Shown here: positions 11,546 through 21,153 of the stretch, piece after piece
Layout of the letters: every line of letters begins with the position of its first letter
Position numbering within the stretch: the first letter of the stretch is position 1
Origin: Zopfochytrium polystomum
Lineage: Eukaryota; Chytridiomycota; Chytridiomycetes; Chytridiales; Chytridiaceae
Reading direction: 5' to 3'
Assembly: GCA_025765615.1 (NCBI GenBank)
Contig: JAIVFJ010000005.1
Location: forward strand, 1 to 64,000
Length of the DNA stretch: 64,000 nt
Made by a program: the position numbers and the translations under genes
The notes under the pieces: generated by a model
What the model was told of the DNA's origin: nothing
Seen by the model: only the letters and a program-made list of their open reading frames with translations
Database searches by the model: none

Positions 11546-13683
11546 TCACGGGGTCGACAACGACGCGGACACGGCATTCCACAGCGTGCACTTTGCCGCC
11601 CTCCCGTCGTCCACCTCGACCAAATACTGCCCCGGTCCGTCGATCCTCACCCTCTCCCCGCCGCCAGGCCCGCCGCCCCTCTGCACCCTGTACTTTGGCC
11701 ACGGCGCGTCAGCCGTTGGTTTGTTCCCCCATCCGGCCAACCCCTTTGCGCCGGCGTTGCTCCCGAAGCGAAGCCACATGGCGGCGACGTCGCGGGCGAG
11801 GGCGGCGTCGTCGGGGAAGTAAGAGGTCAGGGTTGCGGCGAAGACGTAGGGGACCTCGTAGGAGTGCGCGGCGCCGTCGAGGCGGAGGTCGGCGGGGATC
11901 CAGGCGGGGACGCGGTTGAAGCGGTAGCGGAAGACGAGCGGTGCGTCGGTGGGGTCGGCGGGGTCTGTTGCGCGGGAGAGCTGCGCGTAGGCGTCCGCGA
12001 GGCGCTGGGAGGGGCACTGGAAGACAAAGTCGCCAAAGATGTCGGCGGCGGCGAGGAACGGGGCGGCGGCGGGGCCGGCGGGGCCGGCGGCGTAGTCGGC
12101 GAGCGGGTAGAGGGCGTAGGCTTGGTCGAGGACGGAGCGGGGGAGGCCCGGGATGGAGGTGTTGACGAAGGCGGCAAAGTCGTCTTGTGTAGCGACGGAG
12201 GCGGTGAAGAGGGTGCCTTCGTCGGTGTTGGTGCCGATGAGGACGGGGACGTGGAGAAAGTCGCCGGTGAGGAGGCGGCCTTGCGGGTTGGCGGGGATGT
12301 AGTCGCCGTCGACGTAGGGGCGGAAGAGTCCGCCGCTGATGGAGAGCAGGCTTTCGACCCTGTTCTGTGCGGCGAGGAGGTCGGCGGCAGGGACAGCGCG
12401 AAGGCAGGCGAAAGAGTTCGAAGGGCACGCGGTGGCAGCGGCGACGCCCGCGTACAGCGTGCGGTACACGGTGGTCCAGTTCGGGGTGAGGCCGCCGTGG
12501 ACGCCGCCAGATTCGAGGATGGCGGCGTCAAAAGGCCGGGCGTAACCGTCCGCGGGTTGGTATGCCGCGGTGAGGTGGTTTGCTATAGAGATGCTACCCG
12601 CGGACTCGCCAAACGCGGTGACCATGCTGGCGTTTCCGCCGAACGCGCCAATGTGCGCGCGGACCCAGCGGAAAGCGGCGACTTGGTCTCGGAGGCCGGC
12701 GTTCGAACCGCCGGAGGCTTGGATCTCTGGCGAGGCGAGGAAGCCAAAGACGCCGCTGCGGTAGTTGAAGGTGACGACGATAACCTCCTGCCCCAGCTCG
12801 ATGGATCGGTGGACCAACGTGGAGCCGTCGTAGAAAGCAAAGCTGGAGCTTCCCGAGTCGAAATTGCCCCCGTACACCCACACCATGACGGGAAGCTTGG
12901 TGCCGTGGGGAATCTTGGCCGGTCGGAAGACGTTAATGAACATGCAGTCTTGTAGTTTTTAAAAATTAATGTTAGTTGTCAAAATACGGCATATGCGATA
13001 CACTGTCACGACTCGCCTTCTGACTGCTCAAAGGGATAAATTGACGTCACATTCTGGATGCAAGTAGCGCCGTAAGAGGTCGCGTTCCTCTCACCCAAGT
13101 TGCCCTTGATGCGCCTCGGTGCGAGGAAGCGGAGGTCGCCGACGGGAGGCTCTGCGTACGGAATGCCCAGGTGGACGCGGACATCTATGCCGTCGTCGTA
13201 CGGCGATGTCGTGAAGCCATTGAAGGTTCCCTGAGCGGGGGCGGGATGAATGATAAAAACAGTACCCCCTGTCAGCCACTTTGAGTTTCAGTCGCGGTTT
13301 CGACCACCTACGTAGCTCAAGTGAACCTTGTTATCACGGACGATGGTGGAAGTAGTGGAGGCGGCGAATTTCGGGTCGTCGTCGCCACCGTCGCCGTCGT
13401 CGTGGCCGCTGCTGCCGCCGAAGCCGTCCGAAGCTTTGGCAACAGCGTTGGCCCGGTCGTTGGCAGCTGGGGCCGCGGCGCCCGGAACGGGAAGTGCGGC
13501 TGCGGCGGCCGCGTGGGCTTCTAGCAATAGCAGCAGCAGCAGCAGCAGCGGGGTGAAGAAGGCGCGGCCACGATGGTGCCTTTGATGGTGGTGATGGTGG
13601 TAGTGGTGGTCGTGGTAGAAGAAGTGGCGGCGACGATGAGGAGGACAAGGACAAGGACGACTGGGCATGGATGTTGTTTCCAT
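11546..13683 (-). CDS. Type-B carboxylesterase/lipase (cholinesterase-like), probably secreted
   Basis: Three exons: 13683-13312, 13230-13017, 12948-11546 (662 aa). The alpha/beta-hydrolase hallmarks are all present: the N-terminal GIPYAEPPVGDLRF block, the SEDCMFINVFRP block, oxyanion-hole region VYGGNFDSGS, nucleophile elbow FGESAGS (Ser311), acid Glu439 in TNTDEGT and His557 in AAHSYEVPYVF. A Leu-rich signal segment ([17 protein letters not shown]) sits at about residues 45-65. It is preceded by an unusual cluster with about a dozen His residues in 16, which makes a long n-region. A second ATG five codons in is also possible. The second intron (13016-12949) begins with GCGAGT, a GC-AG type; this choice alone joins the conserved Ser-Glu-Asp-Cys block in frame. 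The enzyme should hydrolyse carboxylic esters outside the cell. The substrate cannot be told from sequence. Confidence 0.93.
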
Positions 13684-13718
13684 TGTTGTTGTCTGAACCT
13701 TTCTTTTCTTTCTTTCGG

Positions 13719-13751
<33 letters not shown>

Positions 13752-13947
13752 TTCTTCTTCTTCTTCGTTCGCGTTTTATCGTCGTTCGCGCGATGGTCTG
13801 TCTGTCTGTCTGTCTGAACATCTCTGTTCGACAGACACACCCGCGCGCCCAGGCGGCCCAGGCAGTGTTGCGGGCGGTACAGTGTCTTTTCTCATCATGA
13901 CGCGCGCGAGCACACACACACACACACGCACACACACGCACACACAC

Positions 13948-13994
<47 letters not shown>

Positions 13995-14259
13995 CTCTCT
14001 CTCTCTCTCTCTGTTTCCTTCATGTTTTTCTTTTCTTTTTTCAAAATTGTAACGGGACGAGCGGTGTGGCCAAGAATGGAAGGGCCATTGCCAGTGCCGC
14101 ACTCCTGCTGCCACCACACTGTGCGGTGGCTGACTGGTGGTAGTGGTAGTGGTGGTGGTGGTGGCGGTGGTGGTGGTGGTGGTCGTGGTGGGTGCAGTTG
14201 CCAGCGCATATCATTCATAGTAACCAAAGATGCTGCCTGCCCCACGTCGCCGCCGCCCT
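13684..14259. other. Upstream region of the carboxylesterase gene
   Basis: Contains a T-rich tract with TTC triplets near 13715-13770, a TCTG tetranucleotide run near 13797-13815 and the CA/CT microsatellite. Translations of these tracts are not genes. Confidence 0.6.
13910..14012. repeat. (CA)n-(CT)n compound microsatellite
   Basis: CA repeats with CACG interruptions pass directly into a CT run. Confidence 0.95.
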
Positions 14260-14960
14260 GTGCGCATACGCGCCTCAGCGGGACCGGATCCGCCTGCCCG
14301 CCGTGCAAGCCGCGGTTGCTGCACAACCCTGAGAGGTGGTGCAGTGGTGGACGGATCAGAGCGGGATGGATGGCCCCGGCGGCGGGATGGAGGTCAAGTA
14401 CACGCGACGGGCGTTCGACGAGGCGTGTGTCCACGGGCACCTCCGCGTTCTCGAAACGTGGAGGCGCAGCCGGCTCCATGTCTAAATGGATGCCATGGAC
14501 CACGCGAGCGGTCGCGGCGATGTTGCCGTCTTGGAGTGGTGGACGACGAGCGGTCTCGAGCTGAGGTACTCGTCCGAGGCAGTCGACACTGCCAGCTGCA
14601 TTGGCAATTTGGAAACAATGCAGTGGTGGAGGAACTTGGGTTTAGCCTTGCAGCACACAGAAAGGGCGATCGATACAGCATCTGAAAACGGGCAAACAGC
14701 CGTTCTTCAGTGGTGGAAAGATAGCGGCTTGAAGCTAAAGTACACTGAGTTGGCCATCCACTTGGCTTGCCAGAACTCTGAACTGAGATCCTTGGAGTGG
14801 ACAGCGGGCTGGACATCAAGTATAGCGAGTCATTTGATCAATGAGGTGAAAGGGTCCCGACTGGTGGGACTCCAGCGAGCGAGCAAGGCGGAAGAGGCAG
14901 CTCAGCGCAGATTCAGCCAGGGCGAATACGCGCTGAAAGACTTTCGTACGAGACTTGGGA
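14260..14960 (+). pseudogene. Decayed helical-repeat (ankyrin-like) protein gene
   Basis: Five or so repeats of about 33 residues are readable, each of the form ExAIDxASxNGxxxVLQWWKxSGLxLKY, as in repeat proteins common in chytrids. The frame is broken by a TGA near 14333 and a TAA at about 14484, both lying between otherwise well-matched repeats in one frame. Further on, the SGLDIKY motif continues only in another frame from about 14800, and a WWDSSERARR motif in a third from about 14860. Stops plus two frame changes make a pseudogene more likely than a spliced gene. A short protein could still be made from the 187-codon open part beginning at 14486. Confidence 0.65.
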
Positions 14961-15139
14961 AAGGGCGCCAATCCAACTCAAGTTGTGGGCTGGAACTTAC
15001 CATTTGTTGTAGGAAAGGTGTGCTGGAAGAAAGTCTTCCCTTTCTTTGAAACCGTCCTATATAGTGGCGCAGCCATTGCCATTCAGGGCACATCCTATCG
15101 GCCCTCGTTCCCCATCCCTCCGCGCTCAACTCCAACCAG

Positions 15140-18100
15140 ATGCAGCGAACGCCACCACCGTCACCGCCGTCCGGGGGCGCATCATCCTCATCGCCGCCAT
15201 CCTCGACGTTCTCCTCCTTTGCGCAGAGAATCCTCGGGTTCCTCGCCGCCGGTGCTGGCGGCCTGCAGTCCATCCTGAAGCCGCCGCGGCAGACCTTTAA
15301 AATCCTAGTCTCGGGCCTGGACGCGGCGGGGAAAACGTCGATCCTCTACAAGCTCAAGCTCGGCGAGATCGTCAGCACGATACCCACCATCGGCTTTAAC
15401 GGTATGGTCTCTCAATCTTTTACCTTTTCCACTGAAAAACTCGCTGCCGGTGCTCTCCAATTAACTCACCCGACCCCCCCACAACAAACAAAAAGTCGAA
15501 TCCATTACCCACAAGACAACGACGTGGATCTCATGGGATGTTGGCGGCTGCGGGAAGATCCTCCCCATGATCCGGCACTACGCCATGGGCGTCGACGCGG
15601 TCCTCTTTGTAATTGACAGCAACGATCGCGCCAGGCTCCCGGAGGCTCTCGACGAGCTGTTGATCCTCCTCAAGGTTGTCGCCGACAACGAGTCGGACGC
15701 GCGACTGGCCGCCACCGCCGCCGACGCAAAGCCGCCGCGGCGTCACCGCTTCTTGGGCACCGCCGTTCTCGCGAACAAGCAGGACCTGCCGGGGAGCCTG
15801 CCCTTCGGCGCGATCGCGGAGGCGGTCGGCAAATCGATGAGCGGGATGCGCGACTTTGACGCGCCGTGGGCCGTTTTCCCGTCGTCCATCATCTCGGGAA
15901 AGGGTCTGTGGGAGGCGCTGACTTGGCTGCAGGATCAGAAGGCGAAAAGGGCCTCCGCGGATGCGGCAGCGAGCGGATATCTCGATGGTGGCTCGCAAAG
16001 TGCTGGTGGACCAGGCCTTGATAGAAAGCAGGCTTCCGCGAACGAGACTCCGTCTGCATCGGTTGTCGTGGATGGGCTGGATCCGTTGCCGGCCCCGTCG
16101 TACTCCACCTTACCACCGCGTGAGGAGCTGATGGCGCTCGTCGCCGCGTCATCGGATCACGGACTGTCGTCCACCGAGTTCAAGGAAAGGTTTGAGAGAG
16201 GCGATCTGGAGGGGTTCGACCACAGAGCGCATCTGCGTGCAGGCTATCACATCCTTCTTCGTGCCATGAAGGAGGGAAAGAGAGATTCGGAAGGAACGGC
16301 GTTGTTTTTGCACTCCCTGAAGCGGTTCATTGCCTTGGCAGGAAGCCGCGTCCGGAACACATTCCACGTGTAGGATATTCTGCCTCTTGCGGTGGACTTT
16401 ATTGCCAAGCTGACGCCTTTCCGCCTCCACAGAACCATGTCGATATTCTGGTGCACAATCCTGCAGCTGGCCATCCAAGCTGAACGCCACAACCGGTTTG
16501 CGCTCTCCGCCACGGATCTCGATGACGACTCGTTTCCGGAATTCCTCGCCAGCCAGCCGCACGTCATGTACTCGGGCTTGTGGCGTCGCCACTATTCGCA
16601 GCCGGTTCTCATGAGCCGCGACGCCGCGTCGCGCTTTGTGGTGCCGGACCTGCGTCCTTTTCCTGCGTATATTGTGCTGCGCGAGGCTTCGAGCCGGCTC
16701 CTGGATGATGCAGTGCCGGTGACTGCTAGTTCGCCGTCTTCGACGTCCAGCCACACCTGGATGGCCTGGGTGGTGAAAGGTGTTGCGATGCCCATCGTGC
16801 GAGGCAGAGGCTCCAAAGAACTGACCATCAGTCCCAGCCAAAGCCCGACGTCATCGCAGTCACTCTCACTTTTCCGAGAAAAGGAGATCAAATCGTTGAA
16901 TGCAGACGCCGAGATCTTGTCGCTCTGGGAAAAGGGAGAGCTCAACGAGGCTGACGAAGAGACGATAAGCAGAATCATCTATTGTTCCGTACGACAAGAC
17001 ATTCTCAGCGGTGTCAGCCCCGCCGCAGCGGGCAAAGATCTGTTGCCGCCACTATATGGGTTGACCGACTCGAAGGGCCGGCGATACTCTGAAACAGAGG
17101 TCCACCTCCGACAGCGGCTCTTCTCCGCGGGGCTGCAAGCCTGGAGGGTGAACATCCTCCAGTCGTTCTCGTCTTCCGCGGGCTCCACAATAGCGGCGTC
17201 GTCCACCGCCAACCTCCTCCCGTCCTTTTCCCTGTTTTCGCTGGTGTTCCCCGACACCCTCTCCCCCGACGCGTGGCGCGCGTACTACAGCGACGCGCTC
17301 TGGACGTCCGCCGCGGGGCACGACGGCGTCGCGGCCCCAGACCTGTGCGACCGCCTACCGGACGCGCTCGCGCTGGACCCGCACGCGGACGAGCGGCTGG
17401 CCCGCTTCATCCAGACGGCCACGACGGCGGGGGCGGCGGCCGGCACGGAAGAAGTCGTTGCAACATCGTTCGAGGCGCTCCGTGCCAACGTGCAGGCGGT
17501 GCTCGACGACTACAGCGCGGACGCCGCCGCCGCCGTGGCCGCTGCCGCCGCCGCCGACGACGACGACGATCGGTTCGTGGCGGCGGTGGCGGCAGGCGCG
17601 CTGCCGGGCGGGTGGCTTCACCACGGACGTCTGCTGCGGTTCGTGTACGTGCACCTGACGCGGGTGCGGCGGCGGGGCGAGGCGGAGCGGGTGGCGACGG
17701 AGCGCATCGTCGACGGGCTCAACGGGTACTTTCGGGCGACGTACCTCGCGCACGGGGCTCTGGCGACCGCAGCGGATGCGGCTGCGGCTGCAGCGGACCC
17801 CGGGGCCGGGGCCGGGCCTTCGCCGCCGTCGCCGCCGCCACCGCCGGCGCTGACGCCGATCGTGCTGCACCCGGGCACGACGCGGGTGTTTTTCTGGATC
17901 CAGATGATCGCGGGGCGGCTCGCGGGCGTCGGGCGGGTGGCGGCGCTGACGGATTTTCGCGCGTTTCTGACGGACGGCGGCGGCGACGACGTGGGCGGTG
18001 CGACGGTGACGGCTTCGGCGGGGCAGAACTGGGACTTGGCGGACCCGTGGCTGTGGCGGCGGTACTACAGCGACGCGGTGATGGAGAGCGTCGAGGCGAT

Positions 18101-18152
18101 GGGGCTGTTTGTGCCGCCGGACGGGCGGCGGATGCCCAGCTTTTTGGTGTGA
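15140..18152 (+). CDS. ARF/ARL-type small GTPase domain fused to a long C-terminal region
   Basis: Three exons in phase: 15140-15401, 15496-16369, 16433-18152 (951 aa). A Ser/Pro-rich leader precedes an ARF-family G domain: P-loop GLDAAGKT (59-66), switch I PTIGFN, switch [10 protein letters not shown] (101-108) and NKQDLPG. The catalytic-position Gln of the usual WDVGGQ is Cys106 here, and there is no N-terminal Gly for myristoylation. After the G domain come a helical region beginning [20 protein letters not shown] (about residue 329), [14 protein letters not shown], and about 500 residues in which a motif of the type (L/A)WRxYYSxxx...VxPDxRxxPxxxV appears three times (about 428, 658 and at the C-terminus). 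Known ARF proteins are about 180 residues. Similar C-terminal extensions occur, as far as I recall, in other fungal ARF-domain proteins, but their role is not known to me. Confidence 0.85.
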
Positions 18153-18255
18153 AAAAAAAATCTTTATCATCACGCGCGCACTGCACTTCACCGACAGAGT
18201 TCCCCCTGGCCCCAATCACCCTCCCCCCTCACTCTCCACCAACATACAGTCAACG

Positions 18256-18953
18256 TCAACGGCGCGACCTCAACTGCTTCATCACATCGTTTCTCCAGTA
18301 CTGGTACTCCTCCTTCTCGACGCCCTGCTGGATCTCGTCGAGGCGCGCGCGGCGCGACTCCATCTCGGCCGCCGCCTCTTTCTTTGTCATTTTCGAACCG
18401 AACGCCTGGTTTTTCGTCAGGTCGAACTTGACCGACTTGGCGGGCTTTTTCGCGCCGCCCCCATTGCCGCCACCAGCGCGGCTGTGGCTGGCGAGCGCGG
18501 ACTTGGGCTGCTTGGGGCTGCCGGCGCGGCGGCGGACTGCGCGGTAACGCGAAGAACGAGAGGGGGGGAAGGGGGGGTGTTTGAGATGATGCGGCGGGTT
18601 AGTGCGTGATTGTGTGTGTGAGTGTGTGTGTGTGTGTGCGCGTGCGTGTGTGAATGCGTTATGTGGGTGACTGGGTGGGAAGCGGCGCATCCGCAGGCGT
18701 TTCGAGGTTTGCGATTTTCGCAAACACCATTTGAGAGTCATGGGTTTGGATGGGGTGGGGACAACAGAGTTTGACTGGCATGGAACCCACGGTGAGCGAC
18801 GGGGCCATTGGCGGAGAGCGCGGCGGAGAGCGGCGATGTGGCGGCAGCGGCAGCGGCGACGAAGAGGAGAGCGGCGGCGGCGAGCAGCAGCAGGAAGGGG
18901 AAGAGGCGGAGGCGCAGACGGCGAGTGGTGGCGACGGAGATAGTGCTGCGCAT
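18256..18953 (-). CDS. Small single-pass membrane or secreted protein with a charged C-terminus
   Basis: Two exons that join in phase: 18953-18791 and 18536-18256 (147 aa). The start context is favourable (AACAATGC). Residues about 12-38 form an Arg-flanked hydrophobic segment (LFPFLLLLAAAALLFVAAAA), followed by a Lys/Gly-rich linker and a conserved-looking, probably helical tail (VKFDLTKNQAFGSKMTKKEA, then EEYQYWRNDVMKQL). The topology suggests a tail of about 80 residues on one side of a membrane. I recognise no family. The stop lies 100 bases from that of the ARF-domain gene, so the two genes converge closely. Confidence 0.5.
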
Positions 18954-19022
18954 TGTTCTTGGGCTGGGCAGGCCGTGCAAATGCGGATTTGAAATTTCAG
19001 TGTGCAAACCTTTTCCCCCCCT

Positions 19023-19226
19023 CTTACTGTCAATTTCATATACCTTGAGATTTTGAGGCAGCAAAAAAAAAGTTTGATGGAGGGGAAAAAAAACTTTTCA
19101 CTATTGGAGACGGACCACCCCGAAATGGAGACCAACCACCCCCCAATCGAAAACTTTTTTTTGGTCCCTCTGAAACATTTTTTTTTCAGCCCAAAAATCT
19201 CAAGGAATATGAAATTCACTGTAAAT
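19023..19226. mobile_element. Foldback (MITE-like) element
   Basis: The left arm CAATTTCATATACCTTGAGA is matched in reverse complement by TCTCAAGGAATATGAAATTC on the right. The arms continue imperfectly inward through paired A-run/T-run blocks to a centre holding two GGAGACnnACCACCCC copies. The whole 200-base unit can fold into a long hairpin and has no coding capacity. Confidence 0.6.
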
Positions 19227-20010
19227 GACACTTCCAAAAATGCGGTAAAATGCAGACACCAACACACTGTGCTTCGCCTTTCGTCCGCCTCCCTCAATTT
19301 TAATTAGGGCGCTCATGTTTTTCCAGCACAATTTATCCTGGAGCGGCCAAAAGAGAAAAGAAATTGATTGGGATATGATTGAGATTGACAAGTCGGAACC
19401 AAGGACAGATCACACCTTGAACTTTTTTCGGTTTGATTCGCTTCGCGATTGCCCTCACAGTTTTTCGCTTTCGCTGTCAGGCAGCTTTGGGGGCGTGGCC
19501 TTTCAGGCGAAGCCAGTGGCGGCAGTGGCGGTGTAGGAGAGTTCGGCAGCTGAAGCAGACGGCGCACCTTGGATCCGATTGACAAGTATCAGGCAACAAC
19601 TTCTTACTACGAAAGGAATCACAAGGGAGACCAACGGGTTGATTGGGTGGGGGGACGGGCTTTTCCGACTGTGACGACAGCAAAAAAACTGGTCTTTGAC
19701 CGAACTGGGTTAAAATGGGCGATGGTCATAGATGAACCGGTGGAAATAAGCGCAAATGGCCCCGAAAAATTTGCATCAGCCGGGTACGCCCTGTGTCAAG
19801 TGACTGAGCTAGCACGCCCTATATATTCGAGATCGCGGCTATTCGAGATCGCGGCCGCCAAAATGGCCTGCAGAATTGGGGGTGTTTAAACGGCGGGCTT
19901 TCCCTTCCCAGTGGGGTGACTCAAACGCAGGCACGGTCACCCCGAAGCTACGAAGACACTTTTCTGCGTGTTTGCCATGCAGGCAGCCCGCCTCTAGACT
20001 GCTCTTGTCT
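19227..20010. other. Non-coding stretch between foldback element and ABC relic
   Basis: No coding frame with a motif is visible. A short direct duplication of GAGATCGCGGC lies near 19829-19855. Confidence 0.5.
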
Positions 20011-20335
20011 GAAAACCCACCTTATGCAGGCCCGCACGGTCTACGACGATGCGGGCATTTACCTCTTGGAAAGGAGGCGTCCGCCATCCTCACGTTTGAG
20101 ACAAACGAAACACAACGAAACAAACGTAAACCCTCTCCTTACCCATTTTCAAACCTATCCCTTTTTAAAAAATGATCCGCTGTCTGCGTTCGACGCTCGG
20201 GGCGGCACGGCCGTCTTTTCGCCCTGCAACAAGGGCGCCCTCACCTCCAAAACTGTCGTCCCCGTCACACACCAGCTCCACTTCCTGCAGATGACCGACC
20301 ACATCGTTACGATGCAAAAAGGCCGCGTTCCAGCA
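20011..20335 (+). pseudogene. ABCC-type ABC transporter fragment (nucleotide-binding domain)
   Basis: The frame reads QARTVYDDAGIYLL, then after about 90 bases of unrelated sequence DPLSAFDARGGTAVF, KGALTSKTVVPVTHQLHFL and DHIVTMQKGR. This matches the Walker B/D-loop/H-loop part of ABCC (MRP-type) domains, where the usual text is DDPLSAVDAxVG and ILVTHQLxFL. The gap may be an old intron, but no acceptor AG lies at the junction. No Walker A or signature motif is found upstream. It is a relic next to transposons. Confidence 0.7.
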
Positions 20336-20383
20336 GCCTGTGCGGAAGACTGGATTTTGGCGTGTTTTCGGCGAATTTTCAAA

Positions 20384-20415
<32 letters not shown>

Positions 20416-20769
20416 GGCTGTTTTCTTACATGAGCAGAGGAGGAGGAAAACTGTTGACACTGGTGTTAGGCAGAACTGAATGGTTAGCAGCAAGAGGCAC
20501 AAGACCGACCTGAACCTATTGTGACTGTCAGTTATTGTTCTCACAATGCCCATGGGAGAGCGAGCCACCGCCAATGCAGACCTGGGCACTGGCTTGCGCT
20601 GGTGACAAATACTCCGAGTATTAAGTGGAACGGAAACCCAGTGTCAACAGTTTTCCTCCTCCTCTGCTCAAGCAGATATAGGAGAGGTTTTTACCCTGTG
20701 CCAGTCACGCTTGCCTAGCAACTATTACAGCGTGCATATTATCATCATGTATCAATAATTCATAACAGA

Positions 20770-21113
20770 TGTTATGAATCACCCTCTGGAAACCTCTGGA
20801 ACCTTCCAGAACATTCCTTCATGGAACCTCCTGGAACCTTCTGGAACCTTCTAGAGCATTCCTTCATGGAACCTTGTGGAACCTTCTGGAACCTTCTTTG
20901 CTTTCCTGACTTGTCTTGTTGTCATTGGTATCATTGTATTACTAATTGCTCTTTCTGGAACTTTCTTTGAGTCTTGACAAGGAAGACTCTCAAAGGGTAT
21001 AAAAGGGGGATGGGGGACCTGTCCCATCCCTCAAGTGAATTATTGTTTCCAATACAATCATCACTCCTCTCAGTTCCATGTCTGCCTTGTCCTGTCCTGC
21101 CATGTTCCTGACA
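20770..21113 (+). repeat. 5' LTR of the gypsy element
   Basis: TG...CA termini, a U3 with GAA/TTC arrays, a TATAAAA box at 20999-21005, and an R region that probably begins near 21035. Confidence 0.95.
20798..20899 (+). promoter_or_regulatory. Heat-shock-element-like arrays in LTR U3
   Basis: Three clusters of alternating GAA and TTC units at two-base spacing, for example GAACCTTCTGGAACCTTC near 20834-20851, match the HSF consensus nGAAnnTTCnnGAAn. They lie 100-200 bases upstream of the TATA box. HSF binding is inferred from the consensus only. Confidence 0.6.
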
Positions 21114-21115
21114 TC

Positions 21116-21124
21116 ATAATTCAC
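21116..21124 (+). promoter_or_regulatory. Primer-binding site complementary to the element's own 5' RNA end
   Basis: ATAATTCAC, two bases after the LTR, is the exact reverse complement of GTGAATTAT at 21035-21043 in the LTR, which lies 30-37 bases downstream of the TATA box, at the expected transcript start. There is no TGG start of a tRNA-type site. This is the arrangement of Tf1-type self-priming elements. Confidence 0.65.
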
Positions 21125-21153
21125 TTCACCCTCTCCTACTACTCTCTGCCATC

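Noticed and set aside
13288..14117. Cys/Val-rich frame extending the esterase frame upstream
   Set aside because: It is the CA/GT microsatellite read through. The esterase start was placed at the first ATG downstream (13683).
17273..18547. 424-codon plus-strand Arg/Gly-rich frame
   Set aside because: Out-of-frame shadow of the ARF-domain gene's last exon.
21111..21130. tRNA-type primer-binding site
   Set aside because: No TGG or tRNA 3'-end-like sequence follows the LTR; self-complementarity explains the site better.
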